Positions 1 to 6,387 of a DNA stretch of 21,276 nt are shown one piece after another. Origin of the DNA: a virus; IMG/VR virus record IMGVR_UViG_3300042401_001954, positions 1 through 21,276 of that record; one strand, given 5' to 3'. The first letter of the stretch is position 1; each line of letters begins with the position of its first letter. The position numbers and the translations under genes were made by a program. The notes under the pieces were generated by a model. The model was not told the DNA's origin, did no database searches, and saw nothing but the letters and a program-made list of their open reading frames with translations.

Positions 1-1
1 C

Positions 2-799
2 GATCGCTTCTGGACGCCAACAGTCGATAAGGCTGGTAATGGTTATGCTGTTATTCGTTTCCTCCCTCCGCCAGCTGGCGAGGATGTTCCCTTCGTTCGT
101 ATCTTTGATCATGGTTTCCAGGGTCCAGGCGGATGGTATATCGAGAACTCACTAACAACTCTTGGTAAGAGCGATCCAGTTTCTGAGTATAATTCTAAGC
201 TATGGAATTCGGGTATTGAAGCTAACAAGGAAATTGCTCGTAAGCAGAAGCGTCGTCTTCACTTCATCAGCAATATTCATGTTATCAGCGATCCAGGTAA
301 TCCTGCCAATGAGGGTAAGGTTTTTCTTTACAAGTATGGTAAGAAGATCTTTGATAAGCTCAAGGAAGCAATGGAGCCTCAGTTTGCTGACGAGGAAGCA
401 ATCAACCCATTCGATCTTTGGGCAGGTGCACCATTCAAGCTAAAGATTCGTCAGGTCGAAGGTTATCGTAATTACGATAAGTCAGAGTTTGGTAAGCCAG
501 AGCCTCTGTCTGATAACGATAAGGAACTAGAGCAGATCTGGAAGAGTGAGCATTCGCTTAAGGAATTCCTAGATCCTAAGAACTTCAAGTCAGAAGAAGA
601 GCTACGTGCTCGTCTGGCCAAGGTTCTTGCTGAAGATTCACCTGCAGCAAAGCGTAAGGCTGCTGAGAATACAGAAGTCCCATGGCAGGAAGAAGATTCT
701 GCTCCGGCATTTAAGGCGACTCATGCGCCGAAGTATTCTGGTGATGACGAAGATGACGATGAGTCATTGGAGTTCTTTAAGAAGCTTGCTAATGAATAA
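2..799 (+). CDS. 32: Single-stranded DNA-binding protein gp32 (5' truncated)
   Basis: The gene enters from the left edge in frame 2; 265 codons and the TAA stop are visible, so the N-terminal basic cooperativity region is missing. T4 gp32 (301 aa) coats ssDNA and organises replication, recombination and repair proteins. The match lies in the core: a GNGxAVIRFLP block (visible residues 12-22), FDHGF and WYIE (35-48), NEGKVFLYKYGKKIFDK, an F-LKI-QVEGYRNYDKS block, then a strongly acidic C-terminal tail (GDDEDDDES followed by LEFFKKLANE) as expected for the protein-interaction tail. The T4 zinc ligands are not kept: only the His (residue 37) remains, and the visible part has no cysteine at all. 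All 11 arginines use CGN codons, unlike the AGA-rich tail genes. An intrinsic terminator follows 8 nt after the stop. Confidence 0.95.
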   Translation, partial: DRFWTPTVDKAGNGYAVIRFLPPPAGEDVPFVRIFDHGFQGPGGWYIENSLTTLGKSDPVSEYNSKLWNSGIEANKEIARKQKRRLHFISNIHVISDPGNPANEGKVFLYKYGKKIFDKLKEAMEPQFADEEAINPFDLWAGAPFKLKIRQVEGYRNYDKSEFGKPEPLSDNDKELEQIWKSEHSLKEFLDPKNFKSEEELRARLAKVLAEDSPAAKRKAAENTEVPWQEEDSAPAFKATHAPKYSGDDEDDDESLEFFKKLANE

Positions 800-807
800 A
801 ATGAAGA

Positions 808-831
808 GGGAGCCTTTTGGCTCCCTTTTTT
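808..831 (+). terminator. Intrinsic terminator after gp32
   Basis: A perfect 7-bp stem (GGGAGCC at 808-814, GGCTCCC at 819-825) closes a TTTT loop and is followed by six T residues. It lies between the stop of gp32 on the + strand and the stop of the convergent 699-aa gene on the - strand at 833. On the - strand the same hairpin is followed only by a mixed T-rich stretch, so it may also stop convergent transcription but is best suited to gp32. Confidence 0.93.
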
Positions 832-832
832 A

Positions 833-2932
833 TTATCCCCACATGTTCTTTTTGTAATTCTTCATTTCTTTCCAATGATTGCCACCAATCATTTCAGCCC
901 AATCAGGCCAGCCAACATCATATGTGCCATTGTAGCCGCCAGCACTAACATTGCTGTTGTTATTGACAACTGTAGATGACGAACCAGATTGTTGACCAAA
1001 TATAGAAGCAAGTATTTCAGATATTGGTTCCTGTTGCGCAATTTCTTGTTGAACTTGGTTTGATACAGCTGCCTGTTTAAGAGTTTGAGTGTTTTCTGTA
1101 GATCTACTCAATTGTTCTAATATTTGTGTACTAGATAACTGTTGTGATTGTGGCTGTTCTGCTTGTTGCTGCGGAGCAATTGCTGCAGCTTCGTCTTGAG
1201 CTGATTGTAATTGGCCCATCATTGCTGATGCTGCAGCCGCAGCCATAGGATTCATTCCTGTCATCATCATTGTCATTTGTTCAGGAGTTAATCCTGCGGC
1301 TGCTCCTGGCATTGCCTGTGTCATTGCAACTGGAGTTGCTGTTGGCATCATCGGAGAACTTGATCCTGGAGTTGTTGCTGATGGTTCAGATCCGGGAGTT
1401 GTTTGACCGCCAATTATAGATTGACCACCTTTGATACCTTTGCCACCTATTTGAGCGTGAATATGGTTATCGTGACCTTTGGTTCTCCAAAGAACAGTAT
1501 ATCCTGCAGCTTGAATTTGTTTTGCCAATTCATCAAATCTCTTGCCCCAAACCGGATCACTGGCTTCAGTTATACTACCAGGAGCATTAATATCAATTGC
1601 CAACCCATCGTTATGAGCAGAACCAGGATGATGCTGTTCCGGATGAACGCCATTAAACGCTGGATGTTCTGAAACTCTTATTCCTTGTGCTTGTAGTGCT
1701 CTACCTAAAGCAACTATGTCGCCTCCAGGCAATGCAGGCATTTTACCAATACCAGCTTCTTTTTCATTGTGATTATGTTCCGCAGCGCCACTTATGGGAC
1801 CATGTCCGTGTTCGCCACCAATTTTCTCAACTCTAGAAACGCCTTCAGAAGAAACTGGTGGTTGTTCAAACTTAGATTGCATTGGCGAAGATTGTGGAGT
1901 TGCTCCACTTTCAGAAGCTCCTTTGGTAGCTCCAGCCCCACCACCACCAACAATCGCTTTTTCTACAGCTGCAACATTCCCTGCTCTTTTTGATGCTTCT
2001 CCAGCTTGATCTCTTGGTTTTTCAAATTTATAAACAAATTGAGCAGCCGCTTCTTGGCCGCTAGAAACTGGAGTTTTTAAATAAGATTTCATTTCGCCTT
2101 CGGTCAGAGCGTAATCAATTTGCCCTTTCCAATTTTTCTGCCAGTCAGGTCCAGCTGCTCTAGTCATGTCAGTGAATCTATGTTCACCAGTTCTTAAATT
2201 ATCATGATGTTGGAACAAACCGCCAGATGGACCATTAACGTCGTTGCGATTATATGCGCCTGAATTAAATTTTGATTCATTTTGTATATTAGCTAACATT
2301 CCTACAGCGTGTTCGTGGTCTATACCTTTTTCTTTAGTCAGGTAGCTATATATGTCCTTTGCCATAACAGGATTGCTTACCTGTTTGACTCCGCCACCAG
2401 CGCCGCCGAGACCTCCACCAGCGCCGCCAGCACCACCTCCAGTCATAAAGTCCATTGCAGTTTTACCCGCACCAAAAGCCAAACCTCCCATAGCCAATGC
2501 ACCAATACCTTTAACTATGGACATAGCTGTTCCGCTAAGACCAGTTAATAATCCTGGTAATAGACTTTGTCCAATTGAAGATTGAAGGTCTTGATTTAGG
2601 CGAAATATACTATTATCAACGTTTGCTATTCCTCTGGCCATATTTTTTATGCCAGTAGCCATATCATGTATGCCAGAATTTATGTCTTGAAGTTCAGATT
2701 GAATTGCTTGTAATGTAGAAGAATTTCTTTCAGATACACTTTCGTTTTCCTGCATAACATTTTGAAGATCATTAAGATCCTGTCGCTGTGCCTTAATAGC
2801 AGCAGCAATAGTTCCCATAATCTTAGATAAATTAGCATTTCCTCTTTCCGCAGCTTCTCTGAATTGTCCAGCGGAATCTCCCATCGCTGAACGAATTGTG
2901 CCTGAGAGTTGCGAAAGTTCTGCTTGTTCCAT
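833..2932 (-). CDS. Tape-measure/hub-like virion protein with lysozyme-like and M15 peptidase-like domains
   Basis: A 699-aa protein. Residues 1-120 look alpha-helical and coiled coil (repeated I/L/M heptads, Gln/Asn-rich), 121-163 form a hydrophobic Gly/Ala segment, and 164-182 a Gly linker. Residues ~190-328 resemble the phage tail lysozyme family (IYSYLTKEKG, then NIQNESKFNSGAYN with candidate catalytic Glu219, then GGLFQHH). A His-rich linker leads to ~400-498, which resembles the LAS/M15 peptidases: SAHNDGLAIDIN (His440, Asp447) and HDNHIHAQ (His490/His492) are the expected zinc ligands. A Gln/Ala/Met-rich region and a Trp-rich C-terminal end follow. The ATG directly abuts the stop of the 59-aa ORF upstream. 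Position after gp26 and the small chaperone-like ORF is where tail phages place the tape measure, so I infer a tape measure (gp29 analogue) carrying wall-cutting domains; a separate hub hydrolase is the alternative. Confidence 0.72.
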   Translation of the reverse strand: MEQAELSQLSGTIRSAMGDSAGQFREAAERGNANLSKIMGTIAAAIKAQRQDLNDLQNVMQENESVSERNSSTLQAIQSELQDINSGIHDMATGIKNMARGIANVDNSIFRLNQDLQSSIGQSLLPGLLTGLSGTAMSIVKGIGALAMGGLAFGAGKTAMDFMTGGGAGGAGGGLGGAGGGVKQVSNPVMAKDIYSYLTKEKGIDHEHAVGMLANIQNESKFNSGAYNRNDVNGPSGGLFQHHDNLRTGEHRFTDMTRAAGPDWQKNWKGQIDYALTEGEMKSYLKTPVSSGQEAAAQFVYKFEKPRDQAGEASKRAGNVAAVEKAIVGGGGAGATKGASESGATPQSSPMQSKFEQPPVSSEGVSRVEKIGGEHGHGPISGAAEHNHNEKEAGIGKMPALPGGDIVALGRALQAQGIRVSEHPAFNGVHPEQHHPGSAHNDGLAIDINAPGSITEASDPVWGKRFDELAKQIQAAGYTVLWRTKGHDNHIHAQIGGKGIKGGQSIIGGQTTPGSEPSATTPGSSSPMMPTATPVAMTQAMPGAAAGLTPEQMTMMMTGMNPMAAAAASAMMGQLQSAQDEAAAIAPQQQAEQPQSQQLSSTQILEQLSRSTENTQTLKQAAVSNQVQQEIAQQEPISEILASIFGQQSGSSSTVVNNNSNVSAGGYNGTYDVGWPDWAEMIGGNHWKEMKNYKKNMWG

Positions 2933-3112
2933 TTATTTGCTCTTATTTTTGAGTTCTTCTACTTCTTTAAGATAATCAACTAACATCTGAACATAGATAT
3001 CTCTTTCAAATGGCATAAGGTGTTCAATATCACTAATTGAATATTTATGGTGCTGGGCCAATGAAAATATCGTTGAGAAATAGTTACCCAACGAATTATG
3101 ACTCAGCGCCAT
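2933..3112 (-). CDS. 59-aa tail-assembly ORF overlapping gene 26, likely its -1 frameshift extension
   Basis: This short ORF starts at an ATG at 3112-3110 and stops with TAA at 2935-2933, directly abutting the next gene. It encodes 59 residues ending in a helical, Lys/Glu-rich segment; MPFERDIYVQM is its most distinctive part and resembles the short 'PFE-x-D' proteins found next to gp26 in T4-like phages (gp51-like in position). It overlaps the end of gene 26 by 10 nt. No Shine-Dalgarno sequence precedes its ATG; instead a T7 run lies immediately upstream, and the ORF is exactly in the -1 frame relative to gene 26. I therefore think it is made mainly as a gp26 extension, like the T part of lambda GT, but independent initiation by coupling is possible. 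Confidence 0.7.
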   Translation of the reverse strand: MALSHNSLGNYFSTIFSLAQHHKYSISDIEHLMPFERDIYVQMLVDYLKEVEELKNKSK

Positions 3113-3816
3113 GTAAAAAAATCGTTTAACGAATTCAAAACGATCTCTCGTTTTGTCCCTGCTGTATTTTCATACTTAATTACATATTCGATCTTAGGAA
3201 TATTAAGTAAAAACTTCTGAATTTCTTCAAAAACCTTAATATTGAGGTTTTCTAGAAAGTCTACTAGATCCTGTTTTTTATAATCGCTTGCTTTATAGAT
3301 CTGATCTTCATAATAAATTGAATCGATACAACGAACTATGAGCTCAAATATGTAATCTTTCTCTAAACTCAAAAATTCTTTGTCGTCATACAGTTTTGCA
3401 GAAGGATATTTCATAACAATACCCGATTTATCGGTGATTTTTATGTTATTAATAATTTTTTCAGGAAAATTTACTTCAATTTTATTGAGATCGATCTCAA
3501 AATCGTATGTTTTATCGTCTTCAGAATCTTTGTATGAAACTTTTACGATATTATCCACTGAAATTGACCTTAATTTGAGAAAAATATACTCAAGATCAAA
3601 GAGCGCCAGCTTATCAATGTCAAATTTAGAATCAATAGAACAATTATTGATGATTTGTTTGATTGCTGAGAGAATATCCGTTGCCTGTTCACTTTCTTTA
3701 GCCATTAATAACAGTTTTTCTTCTTTAACTAAGAAAGGTCTAAACTGAAATTCCTTTTTCAAGGAAGGAACATTTACTCTATAAACTGGATAATCAATTT
3801 TAGGCAATGATGACAT
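3103..3816 (-). CDS. 26: gp26-like baseplate hub / tail-assembly chaperone
   Basis: A 237-aa protein beginning MSSLPKIDYPVYRVNVPSL, followed by a FQFRPFLVKEEKLLLMAKES block at about residues 24-43. This is the pattern of the T4 base plate family that includes gp26 (T4 gp26 is 208 aa). It is charged, soluble-looking and mixed alpha/beta, with no membrane segment. The start is supported by a GGAG Shine-Dalgarno 7 nt upstream (3824-3827 complement). It follows the tube-like gene by 18 nt and its end overlaps the 59-aa ORF. The family acts in central hub formation; given its place ahead of a tape-measure candidate and the slippery site at its end, a tape-measure chaperone role like lambda gpG is my inference. 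Confidence 0.8.
   Translation of the reverse strand: MSSLPKIDYPVYRVNVPSLKKEFQFRPFLVKEEKLLLMAKESEQATDILSAIKQIINNCSIDSKFDIDKLALFDLEYIFLKLRSISVDNIVKVSYKDSEDDKTYDFEIDLNKIEVNFPEKIINNIKITDKSGIVMKYPSAKLYDDKEFLSLEKDYIFELIVRCIDSIYYEDQIYKASDYKKQDLVDFLENLNIKVFEEIQKFLLNIPKIEYVIKYENTAGTKREIVLNSLNDFFTWR
3115..3121 (-). promoter_or_regulatory. Candidate -1 programmed frameshift slippery site (T TTT TTT)
   Basis: On the - strand the gene 26 codons read GAT TTT TTT ACA TGG CGC TGA, giving a T TTT TTT heptamer in the correct zero frame for simultaneous -1 slippage. After slippage the reading continues TAC ATG GCG CTG into the 59-aa ORF, giving a predicted product of 234 + 1 + 59 = 294 residues beside the normal 237-aa gp26. 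A weak 6-bp stem (3070-3075 with 3089-3094) lies about 20 nt downstream, further than is usual for a stimulator. Confidence 0.6.
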
Positions 3817-3823
3817 ATTAAAA

Positions 3824-3827
3824 CTCC
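3824..3827 (-). promoter_or_regulatory. Ribosome binding site of gene 26
   Basis: GGAG on the - strand, 7 nt before the ATG at 3816. It is one of the clear Shine-Dalgarno sites in the left arm and contrasts with the missing site before the overlapping 59-aa ORF. Confidence 0.7.
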
Positions 3828-3834
3828 ATTATGA

Positions 3835-4527
3835 TTAAAATATTGATTGTGATGATCCCACACCAACACCTATAGTTTCTCGTTCTTTTGCTGTTGATAG
3901 TCCACCTGGTTGCGATCTGGTTCTTAAAATTGATGAACCCTCAATTGTATATTCAGTATAAGCTAAAGAAACATTAATTCTCATCAAATTACCATCACCC
4001 CATGAAAGCGGTATTTCTCTTAATGCACTCGGAAACGCTTCAAATAAGTTAATTTTCTGAATTGAGTTTCCATAATGATCGTAAATTACAATTACTATTG
4101 TTGATGAATACTGATCTTTGTATTCAGCTGTATATGTTGGCGCTTGACCTGTAGAAGTTCCACTATACTGGAAAATAGATCTAGTCCATTGATACCAATA
4201 TTGCCAAAATTCGCAAAAATGATCACCAATCATAGAAATATTAGTTTCTTGATATTGGGCGTTTGTTGGTTTCTTTTGAGTTGGACCTATACCGTAATGA
4301 TTGATGTCTGAAGAAATAAGAGAAATACCAGGAGCTCTGACTTGATCAACTCTGAAAGACATATTTTCAGATATTTGTTTTAACGAAACAGGAGTGCCCT
4401 GATTGCCCAAAGCACCACCGTTTTGCGTCATAACTGGTGGTGTTTGAACAAATACCTCAAAAGAATTATTATCTAGGTATCCGAAATCTCTTATATTAGT
4501 TGAAAACTTGTTTATGTTAAAAGCCAT
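3835..4527 (-). CDS. 54: gp54-like baseplate tube initiator (tail-tube fold)
   Basis: A 230-aa protein. Its middle and C-terminal parts show the tail-tube pattern shared by T4 gp19, gp48 and gp54: a beta-rich segment (SFRVDQVRAPGISL then SSDINHYGIG), a polar segment ending in a W-rich helix (FCEFWQYWYQWTRSIF), and a late strand pair around IVIVIYDHYGNSIQKINLFEAFPS leading to ISLAYTEY-like strands. T4 gp54 (320 aa) sits on the gp48 cap and starts gp19 tube polymerisation. Because the gene lies among baseplate genes and not next to a sheath gene, gp54 fits better than the main tube protein gp19, but gp19 cannot be excluded. It is 8 nt after the previous gene in the minus-strand operon. Confidence 0.6.
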   Translation of the reverse strand: MAFNINKFSTNIRDFGYLDNNSFEVFVQTPPVMTQNGGALGNQGTPVSLKQISENMSFRVDQVRAPGISLISSDINHYGIGPTQKKPTNAQYQETNISMIGDHFCEFWQYWYQWTRSIFQYSGTSTGQAPTYTAEYKDQYSSTIVIVIYDHYGNSIQKINLFEAFPSALREIPLSWGDGNLMRINVSLAYTEYTIEGSSILRTRSQPGGLSTAKERETIGVGVGSSQSIF

Positions 4528-4535
4528 TTTAGTCC

Positions 4536-5111
4536 CTAGTAAGGTGGTGAACCAGCATATCTTTTATTTGAGTTTATTTTCCATCTATGAATTGGCAACA
4601 CAGCAGCCTTTTCCCAATTAGACGGGTCAACTTCATGAAACGAACTTCTAACATGACTATAAAGATATCTCTTTATACACCCATCAACGCCTTTAAAGAC
4701 GTTTGAATAACCTCTTAAAATTTCATAAGACAAACTAAGCCTTTTATTCATTTTATATTTATTTTCGTCAGTAAATTCTACTAAAGAGTTTAATAACCTG
4801 ACTCTGGCCAATGCCGGAAGATAATGTAGGTTGATACCCAAAAATCCGTCTATATACATCTCAACGGGCATAGTTAATGGATACATATCGTAAAAAGGAA
4901 GGGTGGCTTTGTATTTTGGATCATACAAATAAAGGTACATTCCTCCAATTTGAGGCAATGACATCTTTTTAAAATATTTGTTTGGTTCTGCTTTGGTCTT
5001 ATTTGATTTTAAATCTTCGACAGAATCATTGAACCAATCCTCAGCTGAAAGAGATTTGTCAGCTAAAGCTCGGGCAGAGGCTCTTAGAAGGTCATTGAAC
5101 GTATTTGGCAT
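4536..5111 (-). CDS. Conserved T4-like phage protein, possibly gp2-like DNA end protector
   Basis: A 191-aa protein with a strongly patterned core: GGMYLYLYDPKYKATLPFYD (residues ~56-75), then MYPLTMPVEMYIDGFLGINLHYLP, then a helix-rich C-terminal half with IKRYLYSHVRSSF and a final WEKAAVLPIHRWK block. I recognise this style from conserved proteins of marine T4-like phages. In T4, gene 2 (DNA end protector) adjoins gene 4, and this gene follows the gp4 homologue with a TAATG stop-start overlap, so gp2-like is my tentative reading. The sequence alone does not prove it, and a baseplate or neck role remains open. The tight coupling suggests the two products are made together late in infection. 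Confidence 0.45.
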   Translation of the reverse strand: MPNTFNDLLRASARALADKSLSAEDWFNDSVEDLKSNKTKAEPNKYFKKMSLPQIGGMYLYLYDPKYKATLPFYDMYPLTMPVEMYIDGFLGINLHYLPALARVRLLNSLVEFTDENKYKMNKRLSLSYEILRGYSNVFKGVDGCIKRYLYSHVRSSFHEVDPSNWEKAAVLPIHRWKINSNKRYAGSPPY

Positions 5112-5566
5112 TAATAACCTTTCGGTAATCCTAGTTCGTTTTCTGTCATTATTATGAATTCAAATCCTCTATCTTTGCAGTATTCACGAGCAGCTTTCCA
5201 TTTGGCTGAATTTACACCCCAAGTCATAACTTCATTAACATATTTTCGACTTTTCTTTTTGCTTTCAGTAATAGTTGGCGGCTGCGTTTGCTTGAAGGGT
5301 TTTACCTCTATGAGCACAGTTCTAGTCCCGCCTCCAGGCTTATTCATTTTTGCAGTAAAATCCACATAATAGCGATGTATTCTATTATCAACTGGCGATC
5401 TATATGGTATTATAGTCTCCTCTGAAGACCACCATATTATGTTAGGGTCAATATCAAATCGACTCATTACTAATAATTCCCATCGAGAACGATAAATAAT
5501 GTTGGTTGGATCGCCTTTGTATTTTTGAGGATTCCTTGGTTTAAAATAACCTTGATACTTAGCCAT
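5111..5566 (-). CDS. 4: gp4-like head completion nuclease
   Basis: A 151-aa protein matching T4 gp4 (gp50): start MAKYQGYFKPRNPQKYKGDP, then IIYRSRWELLVMSRFD, WWSSEETIIPYRSPVDNRIHRYYVDF and VLIEVKP. These hold a TnsA-like PD-(D/E)xK nuclease centre with candidate residues Glu30, Asp69 and Glu87-x-Lys89. In T4 this protein is needed to finish the filled head before tail joining, perhaps trimming DNA ends. It is the first gene of the minus-strand operon, with the start 27 nt from a late-promoter-like AATAAATA, and its stop overlaps the next start by one base. The length is the family norm. Confidence 0.9.
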   Translation of the reverse strand: MAKYQGYFKPRNPQKYKGDPTNIIYRSRWELLVMSRFDIDPNIIWWSSEETIIPYRSPVDNRIHRYYVDFTAKMNKPGGGTRTVLIEVKPFKQTQPPTITESKKKSRKYVNEVMTWGVNSAKWKAAREYCKDRGFEFIIMTENELGLPKGY

Positions 5567-5579
5567 GTTCTATATCACT

Positions 5580-5587
5580 AATAAATA
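5580..5587 (+). promoter_or_regulatory. Late promoter-like element for the plus-strand tail operon
   Basis: AATAAATA matches the T4 late promoter TATAAATA at 7 of 8 positions and lies 32 nt upstream of the gp48 ATG. It mirrors the element on the opposite strand at 5593-5600. Both sit in the only sizeable gap between genes in the window (53 nt). The gap is AT-rich, which lowers the specificity of the match. Confidence 0.5.
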
Positions 5588-5592
5588 AACTA

Positions 5593-5600
5593 TATTTATT
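5593..5600 (-). promoter_or_regulatory. Late promoter-like element for the minus-strand operon
   Basis: AATAAATA read on the - strand matches the T4 late promoter TATAAATA at 7 of 8 positions. It lies 26 nt upstream of the gp4 start at 5566, a suitable distance for a short leader. T4-like late promoters need the phage sigma-like gp55 and sliding clamp; neither is visible here. Confidence 0.5.
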
Positions 5601-5610
5601 CAAATAATAA

Positions 5611-5616
5611 AAGGGA
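5611..5616 (+). promoter_or_regulatory. Ribosome binding site of gene 48
   Basis: AAGGGA ends 3 nt before the ATG at 5620. The spacing is short, but this is the only purine-rich site in the leader and supports the chosen start. Confidence 0.5.
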
Positions 5617-5619
5617 ATC

Positions 5620-6384
5620 ATGGCAGTACCTAATTTTCCACAACCACCGGGAAGAAATATCGGAAGCGGGGCGGGCATGACCTTCCCTTCGGATCTCATC
5701 ACAAATGGTAGAGAATACTATACCGAAATAAACTTCCAAAGTTACGAATATGCCACTGCAACTGGTTTAGGAGCTCTTTCCTTTGGTGGAGGAGTTAGAT
5801 TACCCATTCCAAGAAGAATTAATGATAATGAAAGTATTATTTGGGAAGAATGGTCAGGAACACAAGCAGCACCACAGCTTTTAAATGCAGGGGCTGGTAT
5901 AGCTAGCACATTTGGTGCTGGTGCAGTTGCTAGAGTAGCACAGGGACTTGGCGGTGTTATGACTGGCTTGACAGCTGGTGTTGATATGGCTGGAACTTTT
6001 ACTGGACAATCTGTAAATCCATTCCAGTTTATGATGTTCAAAAGACCAAATTTCAAAGAATATACTTTTAGTTGGATATTAGCTCCGAATACAAGAGAAG
6101 ATTCTGATAATTTGAAGGATATTATCAACAAATGCAAAAAATCTGCTTTGCCTTCAACTGGTTCTCTTGGTGGCGGATTAATGAAATATCCAGATATTGC
6201 CATGGTCAGATTTAGACCAGATGATTATTTGTTCAAACTAAAGCCTTGTGCTATTCTAGGTGTTCAGGTGGACTATACAGGCGCAGGACCATCGTTTTTC
6301 AAAAGTGGCGCACCAACAATTGTAACTCTTACTATGCAATTAAAAGAACTTCAATTGCAGAAAAAAGACACATACGTAGAGTAA
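5620..6384 (+). CDS. 48: gp48-like baseplate tail-tube cap
   Basis: A 254-aa protein. T4 gp48 (364 aa) joins the hub to the tube. The best matching parts are the RPNFKEYTFSWILAPNTRED segment, like the T4 'FTWDLTPRSTED' strand followed by a helix (NLKDIINKCKKSA), and the late tube-fold strands with KPCAILGVQVDYTG, then PTIVTLTMQLKELQL. The N-terminal 45 residues are Pro/Gly-rich and extended; residues ~90-125 form a Gly/Ala-rich low-complexity stretch. It opens the long plus-strand operon behind a late-promoter-like element and is followed 3 nt later by gp53. It is shorter than the T4 protein, mainly in the middle. Confidence 0.8.
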   Translation: MAVPNFPQPPGRNIGSGAGMTFPSDLITNGREYYTEINFQSYEYATATGLGALSFGGGVRLPIPRRINDNESIIWEEWSGTQAAPQLLNAGAGIASTFGAGAVARVAQGLGGVMTGLTAGVDMAGTFTGQSVNPFQFMMFKRPNFKEYTFSWILAPNTREDSDNLKDIINKCKKSALPSTGSLGGGLMKYPDIAMVRFRPDDYLFKLKPCAILGVQVDYTGAGPSFFKSGAPTIVTLTMQLKELQLQKKDTYVE

Positions 6385-6387
6385 GAC

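Noticed and set aside
606-857. 83-aa frame overlapping the end of gp32 and the terminator
   Set aside because: Runs through the intrinsic terminator and lies out of frame in gp32.
833-2932. The 699-aa protein as a free endolysin
   Set aside because: Too long, with coiled coil, Gly linkers and tail-type context; endolysins are compact and not placed after gp26.
3070-3094. 6-bp stem downstream of the slippery site as a frameshift stimulator
   Set aside because: About 20 nt from the heptamer with a 13-nt loop; too far and too weak to claim. Many tail chaperone shifts need no strong structure.
3380-3748. 122-aa open frame on the + strand opposite gene 26
   Set aside because: Antisense to a well-supported gene, no ribosome site, composition of a mirror frame.
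5742-6203. 153-aa open frame on the - strand opposite gene 48
   Set aside because: Antisense shadow of a gene with convincing gp48 motifs; no plausible domain.
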